Source: Methanobacteriota archaeon (GTDB lineage: Archaea; Thermoplasmatota; Poseidoniia; Poseidoniales; Thalassarchaeaceae). From it: a DNA stretch of 64,000 nt. Below are positions 8,138 to 16,992 of this stretch, one piece after another. Within the stretch, counting starts at the first letter, position 1, and each line of letters begins with the position of its first letter. Below the pieces are notes generated by a model. That model saw only the letters and a list, made by a program, of their open reading frames with translations, searched no databases and was not told where the DNA came from. Where the stretch lies: positions 53,618-117,617 of the forward strand of contig JABIGF010000017.1 of NCBI GenBank assembly GCA_018650285.1, in the 5' to 3' direction. Both the position numbers and the translations under genes were made by a program.

Positions 8138-9742
8138 CTATTCTTTCGGGCCGACCATCTCTTCAGGCTTCACCCAATCATCGAACTGCTCGTTAGTCAA
8201 AATCTCTAATTCTAGAGCAGATTCTCGCAAAGTGATCCCTTTCTTATGGGCATTTTTTGCAATTGCAGCAGCAGCATCGTATCCAATGTGGCGATTCAAA
8301 GCTGTTACTAGCATCAATGAGTTTTCCAAATGTGCTGAAATAGCATCATTGTTTGCTTTCAATCCAATAACACAGTGGTCTGTAAAGGAGTTACAAGAGT
8401 CTGAGAGTAATCTAATGCTGTGCAATAGATTGTGAATCATCATTGGTTTGTAGACGTTCAATTCAAAATTTCCTTGGCTACCACCGACAGTGATGGCAGT
8501 ATGGTTACCAAAGACTTGGCAGCATACCATAGTAAGCGCCTCGGCTTGAGTAGGATTCACCTTTCCAGGCATGATACTTGAGCCAGGCTCATTTGCTGGC
8601 AAAGCCAACTCGCCAATTCCACAGCGTGGCCCAGAGCCAAGCCAACGGATATCATTGCCGATTTTCATTAGTGATGCTGCTAAAGTATTGAGCGCGCCTG
8701 ATGCAGCAACGACGGCATCATGTGCTGCTAACTGAGCAAATTTGTTTGGAGCAGAAATGAATCCTAGACCAGTCTTGCTTGCAATTTTCACGGCTACTTT
8801 AGTAGCAAATTGTGGATGTGTGTTTAATCCAGTGCCAACAGCAGTCCCTCCAAGAGCTAGTTCTAGCAGGTCATCAAGAGCATGTCCAATTCTTTTCACA
8901 TCTGAATCAAGCATGGAAACATAGCCTGAAAATTCTTGCCCTAGTGTCAAGGGTACAGCATCCATTAAGTGAGTCCGGCCAATTTTGACGATATCAGAAA
9001 ACTCAGTTACTTTGGCAGCCAAAGCATTTCTTAAATGCAAGACTGCAGGTATTAGTCTGTGATGAATTTCTTCGGCCGCAGCGATATGCATTGCCGTTGG
9101 AAAGGTATCATTACTAGATTGGGCACGATTCACATGGTCATTTGGATGTACAGGCGTTTTGCTTCCTAATACGCCTCCACTAATTTCTATTGCTCGATTA
9201 GCAATCACTTCATTTGTATTCATGTTAGTTTGAGTGCCGGAACCTGTTTGCCATATTTTGAGAGGGAAATGATTGTCAAGTTGCCCAGAAATAACTTCTT
9301 CACAAGCATCTGAAATTAGTTGGCATGTTTTTTCATCAAGTTCATCTAATTCTAGATTTGTTTGAGCAGCGCATTGTTTGAGGATTCCAAAGGCGCGGAT
9401 TAATGCACGTGGCATGATATCATCGCCAATATCAAAATTCATCAGTGAACGAGCAGTTTGAGCGCCAAAATATTTCTCAGCAGGAACTTCTAGTTCACCC
9501 ATGGTGTCACTTTCAATTCTGACAGCATCGCCATCACCACCGATATTTGCAGCGCGTGGAGCGACATTAGTTGCAGTCGGTGGCCTAGATTCTTGCTCTA
9601 GCCCAGAAGAGATGAGAGTGGCGATTGCTGCTGAGCGGCCACCCTTGCGTCCTTTGCCTGTTTTACGATCTAGGCGCTTGGCTAATTCTTCTGGAATACT
9701 AATGCTGATGATTCGTCTGTCGCCCGCTCTATGCTTTGCCAT
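8138..9742 (-). CDS. fumC: Class II fumarate hydratase with N-terminal ribbon-helix-helix-like extension
   Basis: Residues from about 74 to the end are a complete class II fumarase (fumarate to L-malate, citric acid cycle, homotetramer, no Fe-S cluster). Evidence is the [19 protein letters not shown] start, [21 protein letters not shown], the [19 protein letters not shown] segment, and the lyase signature [13 protein letters not shown]. Bacterial FumC begins at the equivalent of residue 74; here there are about 70 extra residues. The first half of these, [17 protein letters not shown] then [11 protein letters not shown], reads as a ribbon-helix-helix (CopG/Arc-like) DNA-binding fold, followed by a disordered linker. 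No start codon with a better ribosome site was seen at the junction, so a single fused product is assumed. The gene converges with the structured RNA. Confidence 0.92.
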   Translation of the reverse strand: MAKHRAGDRRIISISIPEELAKRLDRKTGKGRKGGRSAAIATLISSGLEQESRPPTATNVAPRAANIGGDGDAVRIESDTMGELEVPAEKYFGAQTARSLMNFDIGDDIMPRALIRAFGILKQCAAQTNLELDELDEKTCQLISDACEEVISGQLDNHFPLKIWQTGSGTQTNMNTNEVIANRAIEISGGVLGSKTPVHPNDHVNRAQSSNDTFPTAMHIAAAEEIHHRLIPAVLHLRNALAAKVTEFSDIVKIGRTHLMDAVPLTLGQEFSGYVSMLDSDVKRIGHALDDLLELALGGTAVGTGLNTHPQFATKVAVKIASKTGLGFISAPNKFAQLAAHDAVVAASGALNTLAASLMKIGNDIRWLGSGPRCGIGELALPANEPGSSIMPGKVNPTQAEALTMVCCQVFGNHTAITVGGSQGNFELNVYKPMMIHNLLHSIRLLSDSCNSFTDHCVIGLKANNDAISAHLENSLMLVTALNRHIGYDAAAAIAKNAHKKGITLRESALELEILTNEQFDDWVKPEEMVGPKE

Positions 9743-9856
9743 AATCAGTTTCGCATTTGCGGTTATTTATTAATTTAACGACAAGCAATTCTGTGATGCC
9801 GATTTATGCGCAGCACAACATTCAATCATCAAGAGTGACGCTCTTTAGAAACAAAT

Positions 9857-10363
9857 TCATATTTGTTTCATAGATATGATTTGAATTGGTTTTATTGGCC
9901 TATCCTGCATTCCAGTAGATGTGTTTTCAATCGCTTTGATAACATCCATCCCATCAACAACTTTTGCAAAAACAGGGTGTGCCGATGCAGTGCTATGGTC
10001 CCACCAATCAAGGAAACGGTTGTGATTTGTATTGATGAAAAATTGCGAACCTCCTGAGTTCGGTCTTCCAGTGTTTGCCATGGAAAGAGTACCTACATCA
10101 TTGGTGAATTGTGCATTTGCTGGGTGTTCATCTTGGATAGTATATCCTGGCCCTCCAGTGCCACATCTTGGAGAGTTTGGGTCACTTGAGTTTGAACAGC
10201 CACCTTGGATCATGAATCCTTTAATTACGCGGTGAAAGTGAAGCCCGTCGTAATAGCCTTCACCTACCAATTTTAGAAAATTTCCAGCCGTAATAGGCAT
10301 CGTATCATCAAACACTTCGAGTGTCACATTTCCTTCGCTAGTCTGCATCAGTACTTGGGTCAT
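9857..10363 (-). CDS. Cyclophilin-type peptidyl-prolyl cis-trans isomerase
   Basis: A 168-residue single-domain cyclophilin, cytoplasmic as there is no signal peptide. It catalyses proline isomerisation during protein folding. Diagnostic segments are [13 protein letters not shown] (residues about 49-61, containing the catalytic Arg and the Phe/Met/Gln of the active site), [20 protein letters not shown] (about 91-110) and [16 protein letters not shown]. Length is the family norm. It is followed on the same strand by the fumarase gene after 114 bp and preceded by an NTF2-like gene; no operon is obvious. Confidence 0.95.
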   Translation of the reverse strand: MTQVLMQTSEGNVTLEVFDDTMPITAGNFLKLVGEGYYDGLHFHRVIKGFMIQGGCSNSSDPNSPRCGTGGPGYTIQDEHPANAQFTNDVGTLSMANTGRPNSGGSQFFINTNHNRFLDWWDHSTASAHPVFAKVVDGMDVIKAIENTSTGMQDRPIKPIQIISMKQI

Positions 10364-10421
10364 AGAGTCGGCCGGTAGCCACTATATTTTGAGTGTGATG
10401 GTTGGTTGGTTAGTTATTTCT

Positions 10422-10856
10422 TTACTCAGGAACAAATTTGAGACGTTGATTAATCTGCTCCCCAATACCCGAATTGTCAAAATCTGCATTTCTTCTTTCA
10501 ACAATGAGCCCATCAACAATTTTCCAAACATCAATGATTTCGGTTGTTATGAATTCACCAGTTGCTTCTATTCCAGAAACGGTTCCTGAATGTGTACCTT
10601 TTGAAATTATTTTTGAAATAACATATTCATCGGCATCCATTAATTCAACAACTTCACATTGTAAATCATTTGATGCTGATGTGACTGCTTCGAAATATTG
10701 TTTGTATGCAAGCCTGTCAAGAACGCCGTGCATTCCTCCTTCTGCGCGAAAGGTAGGGGCAAATAATTCATTAATCAAATCTGCATTTCTCTGGTTCCAA
10801 CCTTTTTCAAACCAGCGACGAATGATGGCAGCGTTTTCCGATTCACTCATATGCAT
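10422..10856 (-). CDS. SnoaL/NTF2-like polyketide-cyclase-fold protein
   Basis: A 144-residue protein with the SnoaL-like layout: ENAAIIRRWFEKGWNQRNADLINELFAPTF at the N-terminus, a central GVLDRLAYKQYFEAV segment, and the C-terminal TTEIIDVWKIVDGLIVERR strand pair. This fold family includes ester cyclases and many uncharacterised small-molecule-binding proteins; substrate cannot be inferred. It lies alone between pyrE and the cyclophilin gene, on the same strand, with an AT-rich 132-bp leader that should carry its own promoter. Confidence 0.85.
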   Translation of the reverse strand: MHMSESENAAIIRRWFEKGWNQRNADLINELFAPTFRAEGGMHGVLDRLAYKQYFEAVTSASNDLQCEVVELMDADEYVISKIISKGTHSGTVSGIEATGEFITTEIIDVWKIVDGLIVERRNADFDNSGIGEQINQRLKFVPE

Positions 10857-10988
10857 CCCACATCTTTGGGTATCGCTTCAATTATTATTCAGTTTCTTAA
10901 TAAAAATATTTCATAATAATAATAAATATTCATATTTCACGCAGTTTTGCGTTTTGTCCTTTTATTCATAATGGCAGCATGTCTGCAA

Positions 10989-11576
10989 TCAGCCTTCAAT
11001 ATCGGCCAATGTAGAAAGCGGATATAGCGGAATTCCAGCCGCTGAAAAGGCTTCCATTCCTCCTTCTTGGCGGTCAAGGATTGTAATGCAACCAACAACA
11101 TTGCAGCCGATATCAATTAGTCTTTCAACAGCTTTCAAAGCGGAACCACCAGTTGTCGTTACATCTTCTAGAATGATGCAACGGTCACCCGATTTGAGTG
11201 TAGAACCTTCAATACCAGGGGGGTTCCCTGTCTTTCGCCCACCTCTTCCTTTCGGCTCTTTGCGAATAATGAATCCTCGTAGGGTACTTCCTTGGCCGGC
11301 TTTAGCGATAGCAATCCCTGTCAGTGGCACAGCACCTAATTCTAAACCTCCCACACTATCAATGTCACCAAGTTCGGTGAGTTTGTCGTGAATTAGTACT
11401 CCGAGGAAATGAGCGCATTCAGGGTCCATCATTACCGGTTTCATGTCGAAAAAATGTCGACTTTTCCTGCCACTGGCAAGTGTAAACTCTTCAGTTTCAG
11501 AACACAGCCAAGCGAGTTCTCTTATTTTCTCAATCAATGATTGCTTTGCATTATCCGCGCTGGTTGAATCCGCCAT
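10989..11576 (-). CDS. pyrE: Orotate phosphoribosyltransferase
   Basis: Catalyses orotate plus PRPP to OMP, the fifth step of de novo pyrimidine synthesis, in the cytoplasm. The PRPP-binding loop CIILEDVTTTGGSALKAVE lies near residues 134-152; FTLASGRKSRHFFDMKPVMM near 35-54 is the usual substrate-binding N-terminal segment, and the FIIRKEPKGRGGRKTG stretch corresponds to the flexible catalytic loop with its lysines. ATG at 11576 gives 195 residues; the frame can extend to a TTG at 11588. It is divergent from the DNA polymerase gene with 144 bp between. Confidence 0.94.
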   Translation of the reverse strand: MADSTSADNAKQSLIEKIRELAWLCSETEEFTLASGRKSRHFFDMKPVMMDPECAHFLGVLIHDKLTELGDIDSVGGLELGAVPLTGIAIAKAGQGSTLRGFIIRKEPKGRGGRKTGNPPGIEGSTLKSGDRCIILEDVTTTGGSALKAVERLIDIGCNVVGCITILDRQEGGMEAFSAAGIPLYPLSTLADIEG

Positions 11577-11720
11577 ACTCGTCGCCAATCCTATCCCATT
11601 GCTGTAGGGCCATCAACGTTGCGAGATGCACATTTAGAAAGTACCCCTTGAAATTATTCAAAGGAGAATAACTTTGAACGCTCGCTGTCCGAGGTCCTTT
11701 GTTGGCACGCGGGACGGCGA

Positions 11721-14700
11721 ATGAGTATGTTACATCCATGGAATGAAGAGCGCCTCTCTGCTGAGATGGATGCTTATCACGTATGGATGGATGAACATTG
11801 TGAACAAGAATATCAAATTGCAGAGAAAGCTCGAAGTTTGGGTAAAGATATTGTTGAAAGAGTTGAGATACCTAGAGCATCAGATTTGGCGGATAGAACT
11901 GAAAAATTGTTGGAAGAAGATTACCTTGACGGCCTAAAGATAGCAGATGATTTACGGGCACTTCTTCTCAAAGAAGATAGAGAAACTACTGCAATTGAGA
12001 CCAGTAAAGATGTAGCTAGACGAATGCATGCTAGGACGGGCGATCTCGTCAAAGCGATAGATACAGGACTTCGTGTTGGATTGGCGATATTAACTGAAGC
12101 AGTTTTAGTGGCGCCTCTTGAAGGTATTAGCAATGTTAGATTGTTGAATAATGCGGATGGCTCCCAGTTTGTGTCTGTTGATTTTTGTGGACCAATTAGA
12201 GCTGCAGGAGGGACTGCTCAAGCGCTTGCAGTATTGATTACAGATGTTGTACGACGAGAATTAGGCGTAGGTCCTTATGTTGCTCGCCGCGAAGAAATCG
12301 AGAGAGTCAAAGAGGAATTCGGGCTTTACCGAGGTAATTTGCAATATCGCCCATCGCCAGAAGAAATTGAGACAATCGTCAAAGCATGTCCAGTAATGGT
12401 CAATGGTGAATCAACAGAATCTCAGGAATGTGCAGGTTACGGTAATATCGAGAATGTCGATGGCACTAGGGTGCGCGGAGGTGTTCTACTTGTGATAGGA
12501 GAAGGGCTCTGTCTCAAAGCCCCTAAAGTCCAGAAACATACTGAACGACTGAAAGTTGAAGGTTGGGAATTCATTAGCCATTTTGCTGACAAAGGAAAGT
12601 CAGATGACGATAAAAAATTATCTTTCAAAAAGCGCCAAATAACCCCCATTACTAGATTTATGGAGGACATTATTGCAGGGCGCCCAGTATTTGGTGAACC
12701 TTCAGTGGCGGGCGGATTTCGTTTACGTTATGGTCGTACTCGGGCTACTGGTTTGGCAGCAGGTTCTCTTTCACCAGTTACTATGCACGCTTTAGGAGAT
12801 TTCATTGCAGTTGGTACACAATTGAAAATTGAGCGCCCAGGCAAAGCATGTGCAGTAACGCCTTCTGATGCATTACAAGGGCCGGCAGTGTTGCTTGAAG
12901 ACGGCAATTTTGGCCGTATTGACCATTTACCAAAATGGTCTGAAGTTGAGAAAGAAGTCAACATTATTTGGGACAATGGCGAAATAATGCTCGGCTATGG
13001 CGAATTTCTTGAGAACAATAAGAATCTAGTTCCTTCGGGATATAATCGAGATTGGTGGGCTGCTGATTTAGTTGAATTACTTGATGATAATGCATCTGTA
13101 GAAGATTTTTCTAAATTCAGTGGAATAGAACGAAACGAATTACCTGATGGAATTCCCGGACAATATATTGATGGCGATGAAGTGGCCTTTTCAAAGAAAA
13201 AAGCCTGGATTCGTTACTTACAAATGATGCCATTAGAATGGGCGGCAGCAGTTGAAATAAGCCATAGATTCTCTTGTGCAATCCCTCCTCCATGGAATTT
13301 GAATTGGCTTGAATTGCCAATTGAATGGATGTTAACATTGAATGAAATATTGCTAGCGGCGCAAATAATTCCAGTTGGAGAATCAGTACAAAATGATTGG
13401 AACCAAGATTCACAATCAACAGAATGGTTGTTGTTATCTGGTGCAGCAAAGAACTGGCAAGCAGTAACATCTAGCATAGAAAAACCAAATGTTCCTCCAG
13501 GCAATTCAATCACAACCCATGAGCCATTGAATGGTTCATATTGTTGTAATGACCTTCATGAATGGCATGGGGTTGTCAAAACATCATTGATGTTGTTGGG
13601 GATACCTCATCACCATGATGATGATGACATTATTGTTACATCAGCTTGGGAGCCAATGTTAGATGGACTTGGATTAACGGCACATGATTCAAAAATAAGC
13701 AAAAAAACAGATATTCAATCGCATTTTAATGATAGGGCACAACGCATCAGTAATGCTGTTGAATGCTTACGCATAGAATCGGAGCGTTGCAGAATATTGG
13801 ATGGTGAAAGAGCAACAGTCAAGGTTGAGGCACAAACAGCAGCACGCCAAAGAGGCGAAGGAATTGCAGCTACCGATAAAGCAGGAGAAGCCGCAGCGTC
13901 ACTAGTGAAGGATGAAGGCCCAGCAGATGCAAATAAGTTGCTAGCCGCAGAAAAATTACTCGATGATTTTGCTGTTGAAGGCTCACTACAAATCGTTAGA
14001 GAATGTAGTGATGTACGTTGGGAGCATAATGCGCCAGTAAGAATTGGAGCGAGAATGGCTAGGCCAGAAAAAGCTGCACGGAGAGTGATGAAAAAAACAC
14101 CGGCTCATACACTCTTTCCAATAGGGACCCAAGGCGGCCCTCAGCGGTTGATAACAGTCGCTTCTAGTCGTGGAAATATACGTGTATCATTAGGCGCTAG
14201 AGAATGTACAAAATGTGGCAAACCATCTCCATTTACTCGTTGCCACCATCGCTTAGATTCTAGTGATCCAACCTCAGCCTGTGCAGGTAGGACAATACGG
14301 GTAGCCAGTGCAAATCCAAATAGCCGTAGACAAGGAGAATTTCAAACAATCCCGTTGAAAAATGTACTTGAATCAAAAATTGAAGAACTCGGCATAGATG
14401 TATTACCAATAATCAAATGTTTGAAGGAGTTAATATCAAAATCTCAAGCACCAGAACCCCTTGAAAAAGGTATACTGAGAGCCCGTCATGGCCTGTCTGT
14501 ATTTCGTGATGGTACAATTCGTTTTGATATGTCGGACATACCAGTTACCCACTTTCGCCCGTGTGAAATAGGTACTTCTTGGGAGAGGCTGGTTGAACTT
14601 GGATATACATTAGACATTGAGGGACAACCGTTGAATTCCGATGTCCAAATCATTGAATTATTTCCCCAAGATTTTATCCCAAGTTCAAACTCTATTGAAC

Positions 14701-15728
14701 ATCTAATCAATACCTGTAAATTTGTTGATGAGTTGCTGATAAGATTTTACAAAATGGAACCGTTTTACAATGTTGACGATGTGTCTGGGCTCATTGGCCA
14801 AATGACGATTGCTTTAGCCCCGCATACATCTGGTGGTGTTCTTTCTCGCATTATTGGATTCACAGACGCTTCTGGTGGATATGCTCACACTTTGTTCCAT
14901 GCAGCAAAGCGAAGAAATTGTGATGGTGATGAAGATTGTATCATGTTATTGCTCGACGGCTTGCTTAATTTTTCCAAAGAAGTATTGCCTGCCAATCGTG
15001 GTGGAAGGATGGATGCACCTCTAGTATTGACAACTAGATTGAATCCTGCAGAATTGGATAAAGAGGCTCTCAATGTTGATTCTGCTTGGTTCTATTCACG
15101 TGAATTTTATGAAGCAACTTTGAAGATGCCACATCCAAAAGAAGTCTCTAGCAAGATGGATTTTGTTGAACATCGACTTGGGACGATTGGTGCGGTTCGT
15201 GGCTATGGTTACACGCATGGCCTGACATCTCTTGATTCAGGTCCTAAAAATTCTGCCTACAAAATTTTAGAAACAATGGTGGATAAGATGAATGCGCAGA
15301 TAGCATTAGCTCAAAAGTTACGGGCTGTTAATGTTGAAACAGTAGCATCTTCTGTAGTAGAATCACATTTCTTCCCTGATTTGAGAGGCAATTTACTTGC
15401 TTTTACTCGCCAAAAAGTCAGATGTGGGAGATGCGGAGAAAAATATCGACGAGTACCACTGGCGGGAAAATGCATCAAGTTTGTCAAAGCAGCATCCGGT
15501 GGGGCAGCAATTACTCAAACGAGTGATTCAATGCAATGCGGTGGAAATTTAATTATGACAGTTTCAGAAGGCGCAGTAAGAAAATATGTCAAAGTAGCAA
15601 ACCATGTAATGGAGACATTTGGTACTTCAGATTATACTCGGCAGAAGTATGCTGTATTAGCAGATTCACTTGATAGTTTATTCAAGAATGATCGTGTGAA
15701 AGTTTACACATTAGATGATTTCTTTTGA
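11721..15728 (+). CDS. polC: DNA polymerase D (PolII) large subunit DP2
   Basis: The 1335-residue catalytic subunit of the archaeal replicative polymerase PolD, which works with the exonuclease subunit DP1 (not in this window). The invariant catalytic motif NCDGDED is at about residues 1065-1071 within HAAKRRNCDGDEDCIMLLLDG; no intein interrupts it, although this is a common intein site. The N-terminal FCGPIRAAGGTAQALAVL segment and GVRGGVLLVIGEG-type block are also DP2 hallmarks. Zinc-binding cysteines appear at CTKCGKPSPFTRCHH (about 829) and CGRCGEKYRR...CGGN near the C-terminus. It is somewhat longer than the 1100-1200 residues usual for DP2; the extra length lies mainly in the region about 440-660. 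Divergent from pyrE. Confidence 0.96.
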   Translation: MSMLHPWNEERLSAEMDAYHVWMDEHCEQEYQIAEKARSLGKDIVERVEIPRASDLADRTEKLLEEDYLDGLKIADDLRALLLKEDRETTAIETSKDVARRMHARTGDLVKAIDTGLRVGLAILTEAVLVAPLEGISNVRLLNNADGSQFVSVDFCGPIRAAGGTAQALAVLITDVVRRELGVGPYVARREEIERVKEEFGLYRGNLQYRPSPEEIETIVKACPVMVNGESTESQECAGYGNIENVDGTRVRGGVLLVIGEGLCLKAPKVQKHTERLKVEGWEFISHFADKGKSDDDKKLSFKKRQITPITRFMEDIIAGRPVFGEPSVAGGFRLRYGRTRATGLAAGSLSPVTMHALGDFIAVGTQLKIERPGKACAVTPSDALQGPAVLLEDGNFGRIDHLPKWSEVEKEVNIIWDNGEIMLGYGEFLENNKNLVPSGYNRDWWAADLVELLDDNASVEDFSKFSGIERNELPDGIPGQYIDGDEVAFSKKKAWIRYLQMMPLEWAAAVEISHRFSCAIPPPWNLNWLELPIEWMLTLNEILLAAQIIPVGESVQNDWNQDSQSTEWLLLSGAAKNWQAVTSSIEKPNVPPGNSITTHEPLNGSYCCNDLHEWHGVVKTSLMLLGIPHHHDDDDIIVTSAWEPMLDGLGLTAHDSKISKKTDIQSHFNDRAQRISNAVECLRIESERCRILDGERATVKVEAQTAARQRGEGIAATDKAGEAAASLVKDEGPADANKLLAAEKLLDDFAVEGSLQIVRECSDVRWEHNAPVRIGARMARPEKAARRVMKKTPAHTLFPIGTQGGPQRLITVASSRGNIRVSLGARECTKCGKPSPFTRCHHRLDSSDPTSACAGRTIRVASANPNSRRQGEFQTIPLKNVLESKIEELGIDVLPIIKCLKELISKSQAPEPLEKGILRARHGLSVFRDGTIRFDMSDIPVTHFRPCEIGTSWERLVELGYTLDIEGQPLNSDVQIIELFPQDFIPSSNSIEHLINTCKFVDELLIRFYKMEPFYNVDDVSGLIGQMTIALAPHTSGGVLSRIIGFTDASGGYAHTLFHAAKRRNCDGDEDCIMLLLDGLLNFSKEVLPANRGGRMDAPLVLTTRLNPAELDKEALNVDSAWFYSREFYEATLKMPHPKEVSSKMDFVEHRLGTIGAVRGYGYTHGLTSLDSGPKNSAYKILETMVDKMNAQIALAQKLRAVNVETVASSVVESHFFPDLRGNLLAFTRQKVRCGRCGEKYRRVPLAGKCIKFVKAASGGAAITQTSDSMQCGGNLIMTVSEGAVRKYVKVANHVMETFGTSDYTRQKYAVLADSLDSLFKNDRVKVYTLDDFF

Positions 15729-16039
15729 TGAAATGGCAGAGATACGAAACTCCTCCATTTTTGATAACGATAGAATCGGGCGTATCGGGTGGCGAAACCA
15801 ATTAATTCCGGTAATTTCGCACTCGAATAACGTAATTTCCGGTGAAATAAAAATTAATTCCGCACATGCCGCCCGCATCTTTATTAGCCGAATAGGTTGC
15901 TTTCATCCATGGTCAAAACGCTGTGTGGCACCATCTACCCCCGCTACACAATTTGCAGTTTTGATCTGGATTGTGTTGGTCGCCACAGTCCTCATTCAAC
16001 CCGGGCCTCTGTCGTTCCGTGCTAATCTTCCTCTCTTCT
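15729..16039. other. Gene-poor 311-bp stretch between polC and a convergent membrane-protein gene
   Basis: An open frame of 123 codons crosses this stretch but overlaps both neighbouring genes and has an unconvincing composition, so I do not call a gene. Around 15808-15850 the sequence holds two close copies of an AATTCCGGTAATTT-like / TAATTTCCGGTGAAA-like segment separated by about 20 bp. No tRNA-like or strongly folded structure was found. It probably contains the terminators of the two convergent genes. Confidence 0.4.
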
Positions 16040-16579
16040 TCATTCGGGACGACGGATGCGCCCACCTGAAACGAATCCAACAATAGGTAGTAGTAGTGAA
16101 GTGATTAGGACCAAACCTGTAACTTCACTAGATACTTCGTAAGAGTCAAAGAATGTATTGATAAAATCTAACCCAATACTGAATATAATCAAAGCAATAA
16201 TTCGTGGTGTGGCGGCGGACAGCCCAGTGAATAAACCAGACCAACGCCCACCATAGTATGCGGCTAGGAAGACCCATACTAGTGAAAGTAGAAGGAAGAG
16301 GTTTACTGGAACACCAGGGAACCAAGAACTAATCATTGGTATAGAGAAAATCCCAAGAGGGAATGCGGTGACAATCAAGATAATTCGATAGAACATTCCT
16401 ATTCCATACACTTGACGCATCGCTTTTCCTAATGCAACGGGGTTTTCTTGAGGTAAAGAACCACGATGCTCGAATTGGGCGCCTAATTCATCACAGAATG
16501 ATGTTTTATTTGTTCTAGACACAAATCTCATGCCTTTGCGAACTTGCTTCAAATAATTTTCAATTTCACTCATTTTCAT
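16040..16579 (-). CDS. PadR-associated four-helix membrane protein
   Basis: A 179-residue protein with a soluble N-terminal helical segment (residues 1-60, starting MSEIENYLKQVRKGM) and about four hydrophobic helices (roughly 62-84, 88-110, 122-142, 150-170). Its start overlaps the 3' end of the PadR gene by 14 bp, so the pair is translationally coupled. The N-terminal helical part resembles the HAAS-type domain often encoded next to PadR regulators; that assignment is an inference from gene order and appearance. A role in a membrane stress or signalling module controlled by PadR is plausible. Confidence 0.75.
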   Translation of the reverse strand: MKMSEIENYLKQVRKGMRFVSRTNKTSFCDELGAQFEHRGSLPQENPVALGKAMRQVYGIGMFYRIILIVTAFPLGIFSIPMISSWFPGVPVNLFLLLSLVWVFLAAYYGGRWSGLFTGLSAATPRIIALIIFSIGLDFINTFFDSYEVSSEVTGLVLITSLLLPIVGFVSGGRIRRPE

Positions 16580-16919
16580 CCCCCATGAATAAAATATTCA
16601 TTCCTTCAACAAGAGGGAGCCACGCTTCTTTGAGTTCTTTCAAACGCACTTTTCCGTCAGGAGTTAGAGAGTAGTATTTGCGCGCCTTTCTCCCCTCGAT
16701 ATCTTTACGCATTTCAGGTTCAAGATACCCTTTTTTTTCGAGTCTTCCTAGGGCTGGATATAGCGCCCCTTCTGTAACGGTAAAACCTCCTTTGGTTGCT
16801 TCTTCAAGACCATCGATGATTGCCCCGCCAAAGCTTGCTTCCTTGTCTAGGAATGCTAGGAGAGCCAATTCAAACGCCCCCCTGCGAAGTTCGGTGACAG
16901 CGTCGGTTTTGCGAGTCAT
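16566..16919 (-). CDS. PadR-family winged-helix transcriptional regulator
   Basis: A 117-residue PadR-type repressor. The N-terminal winged helix is clear: ELALLAFLDKEASFGGAIIDGLEEATKGGFTVTEGALYPALGRLEKKGYLEPE, with the characteristic 'T.GALYPALGRLEKKGYL' recognition helix and the following REGRKARKYYSLTPDGK-like wing (here IEGRKARKYYSLTPDGK). A short C-terminal helix would mediate dimerisation. ATG at 16919, preceded by GGGAAAGGG, is preferred over the upstream TTG at 16934. It is the first gene of a two-gene operon with the overlapping membrane protein. Ligand and target are unknown; autoregulation is typical of the family. Confidence 0.92.
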   Translation of the reverse strand: MTRKTDAVTELRRGAFELALLAFLDKEASFGGAIIDGLEEATKGGFTVTEGALYPALGRLEKKGYLEPEMRKDIEGRKARKYYSLTPDGKVRLKELKEAWLPLVEGMNILFMGDENE

Positions 16920-16992
16920 GTCCCCTTTCCCCAATGTTGCTACTCCAGTCTTTGGTCATAGCCTTGCCCCGCCGCATTGAAAATACAATCAA

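Noticed and set aside
7935..8435. 166-codon + strand ORF
   Set aside because: Its second half is antisense to the fumarase C-terminus; the first half lies in the structured RNA region.
11721..15728. Intein in DNA polymerase D
   Set aside because: The common insertion site at NCDGDED is uninterrupted; extra length lies elsewhere and lacks splicing motifs (no N-terminal Cys block, no terminal HN followed by Cys/Ser/Thr).
15715..16086. 123-codon ORF after polC
   Set aside because: Overlaps both flanking genes at their 3' ends, no ribosome site, and composition is not protein-like.
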